64,000 nucleotides of DNA. It comes from Streptomyces sp. NBC_00249. GTDB lineage: Bacteria; Actinomycetota; Actinomycetes; Streptomycetales; Streptomycetaceae. The translations under genes were made by a program, and so were the position numbers. Below are positions 58,832 to 64,000 of the stretch, one piece after another (positions within the stretch are counted from its first letter, which is position 1; every line of letters begins with the position of its first letter). The stretch covers positions 1 to 64,000 of the forward strand of contig NZ_JAPEMV010000010.1 of NCBI RefSeq assembly GCF_026342355.1, in the 5' to 3' direction. Under the pieces are notes generated by a model. It was not told where the DNA came from. It did no database searches and saw nothing but the letters and a program-made list of their open reading frames with translations.

Positions 58832-59362
58832 ATGAGCACGCCGAAAGCAGCACCGCTGTCCGAGCGCTTCCGCGGTCTCGCCCGGGAGGCCGTCAAGTTC
58901 GGCGCGGTGGGCGGGCTGGGCGTCCTGGTCAATTTCGGTGTGTTCAACCTGCTCCGGAGCACGACCGACCTCCAGACCGTGCGCGCGAACGTCATAGCCA
59001 TCGTGGTGGCCATCGTCACCAACTACATCGGCTTCCGCTACTTCACCTACCGGGACCGCGACCTGGGCAGCCGGCGTCGCGAGATGATCCTGTTCGTGCT
59101 GTTCAGCGCGATCGGGATGGTCATCGAGAGCGGTGTGCTCTACGTGGCGACGTACGGGTTCGGCCTGGACAGCTCGCTGCAGAACAACGTCTTCAAGTTC
59201 TTCGGCATGGCCGTGGCGACGGTCTTCCGTTTCTGGTCGTACCGGACGTGGGTGTTCAAGGCCCTGCCGACGACCGCCGCGCCGTCCCTGGTCGTGGAGC
59301 AGCGTGACGGCGGCGCGGACGCGCCGGTCACCCCGCGTACGCCCGAGCCCGCCAGCAACTAG
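58832..59362 (+). CDS. GtrA family membrane protein
   Basis: 176 residues with four membrane segments (GAVGGLGVLVNFGVFNLL, NVIAIVVAIVTNYIGFRYF, MILFVLFSAIGMVIESGVLYV and a last one near FFGMAVATVFRFWSYRTW). GtrA proteins are thought to flip polyprenyl-phosphate sugars for surface glycosylation. The conserved FRYFTYRDR and WSYRTWVF ends are present. It is single, divergent from purK. Confidence 0.9.
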   Translation: MSTPKAAPLSERFRGLAREAVKFGAVGGLGVLVNFGVFNLLRSTTDLQTVRANVIAIVVAIVTNYIGFRYFTYRDRDLGSRRREMILFVLFSAIGMVIESGVLYVATYGFGLDSSLQNNVFKFFGMAVATVFRFWSYRTWVFKALPTTAAPSLVVEQRDGGADAPVTPRTPEPASN

Positions 59363-59401
59363 TTCCCCTGGTACGCCCAGCTCCCCGGCTCCCGGCTCCC
59401 G

Positions 59402-60667
59402 CTACCGGACCGTGCGCTCCGGTTCGGTGGGCTCTGGTGCGGTGCGGCTGAGGAACAGCGCGAACACCGGCGGCTGGCCCTGGAGGAGCTCCAGGCGGCC
59501 GCCGTCGGCCTCGGCGAGGTCACGGGCGACGGCCAGGCCGATGCCGGTGGAGTTGCGGCCGCTGATGGCCCGCTCGAAGATCCTGTTGCCGAGGTCCGGG
59601 GGGACGCCGGGGCCCTCGTCCGTGACTTCCAGTACGGCCTGGTTGCCGGTGACGCGGGTGCGCAGGGCGACGGTGCCGCCGCCGTGCATCAGGGCGTTCT
59701 CCACGAGGGTCGCGAGGACCTGTGAGACGGCGCCGGGGGTGCCGACGGCCCGCATGCCCGTCTTCCCGGAGCGCACGATGGCCCGTCCGGCGCTGCGGTA
59801 GGCCGGCCGCCACTCCTCCACCTGCTGTTTGACGACCTCGTCCAGGTCGAAGGGGACCGCGGAGCCGGTCCGGGGGTCGCGGGAGTTCGTCAGCAGCCGT
59901 TGCACCACGTCGGTGAGCCGCTCCACCTGGGTGAGGGCGATGGTCGCCTCCTCCCGTACGGTCTCCAGGTCCTCGGTGACCGTGATCTCCTCCAGCCGCA
60001 TCGACAGGGCCGTCAGCGGGGTCCGCAGCTGGTGCGAGGCGTCCGCGGCGAGGCGCCGTTCGGCGGTCAGCATCCTGGCGATCCGCTCCGCGCTGGAGTC
60101 CAGTACGTCCGCGACCCGGTCCAGCTCGGGGACCCCGTACCGCTTGTGCCGGGGCCGGGGGTCGCCGGAGCCGAGGCGTTCGGCGGTCTCGGCGAGGTCG
60201 GTGAGCGGGGAGGCCAGCCGGTTGGCCTGGCGTACGGCGAGCAGGACGGCCGCGACGACGGCCAGCAGCGCCACCGCCCCGACCACGGCCAGGGTGCGGC
60301 CGACCTCCCTGGTGACCGTGGAGCGGGACCCCTCGACCACCACGGACTCGCCCTGCTCCCCGCGCGCGGTGCCCCGGATGACGCTGTCCTGGATCGGGGA
60401 GCCGACCTCGACGGCCGGCTGCCCGGGGACGGTGATGCGGGCGTACGTGCCGAGGTCGAGCTGCTCGGCGAGGGCGTGGGCATCGACCGGCTTGTGCTCC
60501 AAGAAGTCCGCCTCGACGATGCCGAGCAGCCGCAGGGCCTCGGAGCCGATGCGGTCCTGGGCACTGCTGGTGATGGTCCGGGTCTCCACGATGACGAGGG
60601 AGACCCCGAACACGGCGATCACGACGAGCACCACGGCGAGCGTGGAGTTGATCAGGCGGCGGCGCAT
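59402..60667 (-). CDS. Two-component sensor histidine kinase
   Basis: 421 residues. Two membrane segments (about 8-28 and 125-145) enclose a sensor region of about 95 residues. HAMP (RQANRLASPLTDLAETAERLGSGD), dimerisation/phosphoacceptor (RLAADASHQLRTPLTALSMRLEEI with the His) and HATPase (LVENALMHGGG, DEGPGVPPDLGNRIFERA, GIGLAVARDLAEADGG) follow. It lies 37 bases downstream of its response regulator. The stimulus is unknown. Confidence 0.94.
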   Translation of the reverse strand: MRRRLINSTLAVVLVVIAVFGVSLVIVETRTITSSAQDRIGSEALRLLGIVEADFLEHKPVDAHALAEQLDLGTYARITVPGQPAVEVGSPIQDSVIRGTARGEQGESVVVEGSRSTVTREVGRTLAVVGAVALLAVVAAVLLAVRQANRLASPLTDLAETAERLGSGDPRPRHKRYGVPELDRVADVLDSSAERIARMLTAERRLAADASHQLRTPLTALSMRLEEITVTEDLETVREEATIALTQVERLTDVVQRLLTNSRDPRTGSAVPFDLDEVVKQQVEEWRPAYRSAGRAIVRSGKTGMRAVGTPGAVSQVLATLVENALMHGGGTVALRTRVTGNQAVLEVTDEGPGVPPDLGNRIFERAISGRNSTGIGLAVARDLAEADGGRLELLQGQPPVFALFLSRTAPEPTEPERTVR

Positions 60668-60704
60668 GGATCCGAGGATGCCCTAGATGCGGCGGGGCGC
60701 GGGG

Positions 60705-61382
60705 TCAGCTCTTCTCGAAGCGGAAGCCGACGCCGCGGACGGTGGCGATGTAGCGGGGGTTCGCGGCGTCGTCGCCGAGCTTCTTGCGGAGCCAGGAGAT
60801 GTGCATGTCGAGGGTCTTGGTGGAGGACCACCAGGTGGTGTCCCAGACCTCGCGCATCAGCTGGTCGCGGGTGACGACCCGGCCGGCGTCGCGGACCAGG
60901 ACGCGCAGCAGGTCGAACTCCTTCGCCGTGAGCTGGAGCTCCTCCTCGCCCATCCAGGCGCGGTGCGACTCGACGTCGATGCGCACGCCGTGGGTGGCGG
61001 GGGCCTGGGCGGTCTCGTTGGCGCCGCGCCGCAGCAGGGCCCGGACGCGGGCCAGCAGCTCGGCGAGCCGGAAGGGCTTGGTCACGTAGTCGTCGGCGCC
61101 GGCGTCCAGGCCGACGACCGTGTCGACCTCGTCGGCCCGGGCGGTGAGCACCAGGATCGGGAAGCCGTGTCCTTCGGCGCGCAGGCGCCGGGCCACTTCC
61201 AGGCCGTCCATGCCGGGCAGCCCGAGGTCCAGGACGACGAGGTCGACGCCGCCCTGCAGTCCGGCGTCCAGGGCGGTGGGGCCGTCCTCGCGGACCTCGA
61301 CCTCGTAACCCTCCCGGCGCAGGGCGCGGGCCAGGGGTTCCGAGATGGATGCGTCGTCCTCGGCGAGCAGTACACGCGTCAT
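60705..61382 (-). CDS. OmpR/PhoB-type response regulator
   Basis: 225 residues. Receiver: LLAEDDASISEPLARALR (acidic pocket), VLDLGLPGMDGLEV (phospho-Asp), LTARADEVD, and TKPFRLAELLARVRALLRR (Lys). The winged-helix DNA-binding domain reads LTAKEFDLLRVLVRDAGRVVTRDQLMREVW and TLDMHISWLRKKLGDDAANPRYIATVRGVGFRF. It is co-transcribed with the kinase. ATG 61382 starts the family sequence; the upstream frame is not supported. Confidence 0.95.
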   Translation of the reverse strand: MTRVLLAEDDASISEPLARALRREGYEVEVREDGPTALDAGLQGGVDLVVLDLGLPGMDGLEVARRLRAEGHGFPILVLTARADEVDTVVGLDAGADDYVTKPFRLAELLARVRALLRRGANETAQAPATHGVRIDVESHRAWMGEEELQLTAKEFDLLRVLVRDAGRVVTRDQLMREVWDTTWWSSTKTLDMHISWLRKKLGDDAANPRYIATVRGVGFRFEKS

Positions 61383-61851
61383 GTGGGTGATGGTAGTCCG
61401 CGGCGGCTGAAAGGAGGCCCCTGCCCACAGACCCCTCACGAACTGGGCTTATGAACTACTAACGGCCTTCGAATATGGTCAAACGGTTCCCCGGAATCCT
61501 GTGATCCATATCTCAAGTCCTTCCATATGCCGCAGTGTCCTGTCGTATGGTGGCGAGACGCCTGATGCACTACCCAGGGGTCCTTTGTGCCGAAAAGCGA
61601 GCCTGGGACCTCAAATTCTGCTCTGGTCGGCTTCGTCCGGCCCAGATGACAGTGAATGACCTGTGGGCCGGGCCCTGAGCGCGATGCTGCGCGAGGGGTG
61701 TGGATCCCGGTGAATGCTGTCCCTTCGTCTCCTCACCCGGAGGTCGAGACCCCAGGGCGTGGGGTGGGGCTCCTTTCGCCGGTGCCGGCCACCCCCCACC
61801 GGGCGCTGTTCAGCTCACGAAGCCAAGCGTCCCGAGCAAGCAAGGATCGAC
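61383..61851. promoter_or_regulatory. Control region of the response regulator and POT transporter genes
   Basis: 470 bases with an AT-richer middle (61450-61560: TCAAACGG, CCATATCTCAAG, CCATATGCCG). CCATAT occurs twice, at about 61507 and 61526. A 20-codon ORF (GTG 61587 to TGA 61649) could be a short leader but has little support. Confidence 0.4.
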
Positions 61852-63366
61852 ATGGCTTCCAGCCTGACGACGGGCTCTCCGAGCTCTGCGCACGAGAAGA
61901 CTCTCTTCGGCCACCCGATCGGCCTGGCGACACTCTTCATGACCGAGATGTGGGAGCGGTTCTCCTACTACGGCATGCGTGCGCTTCTCGTCCTGTACCT
62001 GGTCTCCGGCGGTACGGACGCGGCGACCGGAAGCCAGGGCGGTGGCCTGGGCTTCAAGATGGGCGTCGCCACGGCGATCTACTCCGTGTACGTGGCCATG
62101 GTGTACCTGATGGCCATGCCGGGCGGCTGGTTCGGCGACCGCGTCTGGGGTGCCCGCAAGACCGTCACCATCGCCGGCTGCGTGATCATGGCCGGTCACG
62201 TGGCGCTGGCGCTGCCCGGCCAGATCTCGTTCTTCGCCGGTCTGCTGCTGGTCGCGGTCGGCTCCGGTCTGCTGAAGGCCAACATCTCCACGATGGTCGG
62301 CCACCTGTACAACGGCCCGGACGACCCGCGCCGTGACGGCGGCTTCACGCTGTTCTACGTCGGCATCAACCTGGGCGCCTTCGGTGCGCCGTGGGTGATC
62401 GGCATCGTCGGCGAGGTCGTCAACTGGCACCTCGGCTTCCTGCTCGCCGCGATCGGCATGGGCGCGGGCCTGGTCATGTTCCTGGTGTTCGGCCGCACGC
62501 TGAGCCCCGAGAGCAGCGTCGTCCCGCACCCGCTGTCGGACAGCGAGCGCAACGGCCTCATCGTCAAGGCCGTCGCCGTCTTCGCGATCGTCGCCGCCTT
62601 CTACGGCACCGTGACCGCCATGGGCATGTTCACGATCAACTGGGCGCTGTACCCGATCACCATCGCCGGTCTGATCATCCCGGTCACCGTGCTGGTCCGC
62701 ATCAAGCGTGACAAGGACCTCTCGGCCCCCGAGCAGTCGAAGATGACGGCGTACATCTGGTTCTTCGTCGCCGCCGCCGTGTTCTGGATGATCTACGACC
62801 AGGGCGGTTCGACCCTGTCGCTGTTCGCCGACTCGAAGACCGGCTCGATCTTCGGCTGGACCCCGTCGACCGTGCTGTACCAGGCCCTGAACCCGCTGTT
62901 CGTCATGGCGCTGGCCCCGCTCTTCGCCTGGCTGTGGCTGTGGCTGGCCCGCAAGAACCAGGAGCCGAACACCATCGTGAAGTTCGCGATGGGTCTGGTC
63001 CTGGTCGGCGCGTCCTTCTTCATCTTCATCGTCCCGATGAGCATGGCGGGCGACGGCACCAAGGTGTCGCCGATGTGGCTGGTCTCGATCTACATGATCC
63101 AGACCATCGCCGAGCTGTGCCTGTCCCCGGTCGGCCTCTCGGTGACCACGAAGATGGCGCCGCGCAAGTACGCCTCCCAGATGATGGGTGTCTGGTTCCT
63201 CGCGGTCACCGCCGGTGACTGCACCACGGGTCTGCTGTCCCTCGCGGGCGTGGACCTCAACGGCACCTGGGTGATCGCCTTCCAGGCGGCCGCCGCGGTC
63301 CTGGCCGGCTTCGCGGTGTACTCGTACCGCCAGAAGGTCAAGGGCCTGATGGGCGACGTGCACTGA
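61852..63366 (+). CDS. Proton-dependent oligopeptide transporter (POT/PTR family)
   Basis: 504 residues, about 14 membrane segments. Proton-coupled uptake of di- and tripeptides. TM1 carries the ExxER-FxYYG motif (MTEMWERFSYYGMRALLVLYL). GWFGDRVWGARKTVTIAG is the MFS loop, and YVGINLGAFGAPWVIG and SPVGLSVTTKMAPRKYASQMMG are PTR-like. ATG 61852 has AAGGA 6 bases upstream. A strong terminator follows. Confidence 0.95.
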   Translation: MASSLTTGSPSSAHEKTLFGHPIGLATLFMTEMWERFSYYGMRALLVLYLVSGGTDAATGSQGGGLGFKMGVATAIYSVYVAMVYLMAMPGGWFGDRVWGARKTVTIAGCVIMAGHVALALPGQISFFAGLLLVAVGSGLLKANISTMVGHLYNGPDDPRRDGGFTLFYVGINLGAFGAPWVIGIVGEVVNWHLGFLLAAIGMGAGLVMFLVFGRTLSPESSVVPHPLSDSERNGLIVKAVAVFAIVAAFYGTVTAMGMFTINWALYPITIAGLIIPVTVLVRIKRDKDLSAPEQSKMTAYIWFFVAAAVFWMIYDQGGSTLSLFADSKTGSIFGWTPSTVLYQALNPLFVMALAPLFAWLWLWLARKNQEPNTIVKFAMGLVLVGASFFIFIVPMSMAGDGTKVSPMWLVSIYMIQTIAELCLSPVGLSVTTKMAPRKYASQMMGVWFLAVTAGDCTTGLLSLAGVDLNGTWVIAFQAAAAVLAGFAVYSYRQKVKGLMGDVH

Positions 63367-63381
63367 CGCACCCCCTTCGAG

Positions 63382-63429
63382 CACGGCAGCGGCCCGGCAC
63401 ACCACTCGGTGTGCCGGGCCGCTGCCGTG
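63382..63429. terminator. Bidirectional terminator
   Basis: A perfect 22-bp stem (63382-63403 with 63408-63429) and ACTC loop, between the transporter and the convergent surface-protein gene. Confidence 0.88.
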
Positions 63430-63439
63430 TGCGGGGTGC

Positions 63440-64000
63440 CTAGCGGGTGCCGCGCAGGCGGCGCCAGGGGGTGAAGGTGAAGACGGCGGCGCCGAGGAGG
63501 ATGACGGTGCCCGCGACGAGGGCGAGGGCCTTGATGCCGCCGTCGTCGTCGGCGCCGGTGTCGGCGAGGCCGCCCGAGGTGGTGGTGGAGGAGGAGCTGC
63601 CGGTGGTGCCGGCCGTGGTGGAGCCCGAGCCGCCCGGCTGGGCGGCGGTGTCCAGTTCCAGGGAGACCCCGCTGCTGGACGCCTTGCAGGGCACGACGAT
63701 CGGGGTGGAGCCCGGGGCCATGGTGACGTCGATCGTCAGCTGGTCGGGGCTGAGGGTGACCTTGCCCGTCTTGCCGGGCTTGTAGGTGCCGGTCATGTCA
63801 CTGAGGCTGACCGGGGCCTTGTCCGGGATGGGCTCGGCGTTGGCGGGGCCGGAGACCTTGACCGTGCCGCTGTCGGCGCCGCCGAGCTTGATGGCCATCG
63901 AGGGCTTGAGGGCCCCGGCGGGCAGGGCCATGGGGGCGGCCATGGCTCCCTTGGCGGTCTTGACGGTGAGGTCGTAGCCGCCGGAGGTGTTCTTCTTGGC
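63440..64000 (-). CDS. LAxTG-anchored surface protein, 3' part only
   Basis: The frame stays open to the window edge, so only the C-terminal 186 residues are seen; the real start lies beyond. A beta-rich region (DLTVKTAKG, GTYKPGKTGKVTLSPDQLTIDVTM) leads to a Ser/Thr/Gly linker, then LADTG, a membrane segment (LALVAGTVILLGAAVFTF) and a basic end WRRLRGTR. LAxTG is the motif used by class E sortases in streptomycetes. It is therefore probably cell-wall attached. Function of the rest is unknown. Confidence 0.8.
   Translation of the reverse strand, partial: AKKNTSGGYDLTVKTAKGAMAAPMALPAGALKPSMAIKLGGADSGTVKVSGPANAEPIPDKAPVSLSDMTGTYKPGKTGKVTLSPDQLTIDVTMAPGSTPIVVPCKASSSGVSLELDTAAQPGGSGSTTAGTTGSSSSTTTSGGLADTGADDDGGIKALALVAGTVILLGAAVFTFTPWRRLRGTR

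Noticed and set aside
61587..61649. 20-codon leader ORF ahead of the POT transporter
   Set aside because: It has no amino-acid run or hairpin to suggest attenuation and only a weak ribosome-binding site; kept as a remark only.

Overview
The window is high-GC actinobacterial chromosome, almost certainly Streptomyces. Reasons: a WhiB identical in architecture to the sporulation regulator, F420 biosynthesis genes, several LytR-CpsA-Psr (LCP) proteins, WhiJ-like HTH/DUF5753 + DUF397 modules, GTG starts and GTGA overlaps, and strong G+C third-position bias. From memory, the gene order resembles the SCO3020-SCO3064 region of S. coelicolor; this was not checked by a search. No rRNA, tRNA or CRISPR was seen.

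Layout. 0.3-9 kb: SpoIIM-like and RDD membrane proteins (divergent), a conserved unknown, ahcY, a stand-alone fructose PTS permease, a signal-peptidase-like protein lacking both catalytic residues, and a CDF cation exporter. 9-15 kb: a leftward mannose-metabolism run (manB, Trm112-like, SIS isomerase-like, manA) with DUF3499 and a metallopeptidase-like gene. 14.3-20 kb: a very large membrane glycosyltransferase coupled to a DUF5719 protein, then whiB. 20-25 kb: cysteine dioxygenase preceded by a tiny Cys-rich leader ORF, fbiA-fbiB (coenzyme F420), and an AlkA-type glycosylase. 25-42 kb: a cell-envelope glycopolymer region with a PGRP/amidase, a TIGR03089 protein, five LCP ligase-like genes, GT2 and GT39 glycosyltransferases, an acyltransferase, a thioesterase, a polyprenol-P-mannose synthase and a sugar-nucleotide pyrophosphorylase. 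42.7-48.2 kb: an accessory-looking stretch of small genes with two adjacent HTH-DUF5753/DUF397 modules, a degenerate HATPase, DUF6879 and several unknowns. 48.4-56 kb: acyl-CoA dehydrogenase, UDP-glucose dehydrogenase family, GT87-like membrane enzyme, two M19 dipeptidase paralogues (one with every metal ligand replaced), purE. 56.2-57.5 kb: a tnpB element sits exactly between purE and purK. 58.8-64 kb: GtrA protein, a two-component system, a POT peptide transporter, and the end of an LADTG-anchored surface protein cut by the window edge.

The main themes are supply of mannose-derived precursors (manA, manB, pyrophosphorylase, polyprenol-P-mannose synthase) and assembly and attachment of surface glycans (GTs, LCPs, acyltransferase). 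Points that deserve attention are the putative cysteine-attenuation leader, the tnpB insertion in the purKE pair, two catalytically dead-looking paralogues (signal peptidase, dipeptidase), two copies of a composite intergenic repeat 29 kb apart, and the paired DUF5753/DUF397 modules.
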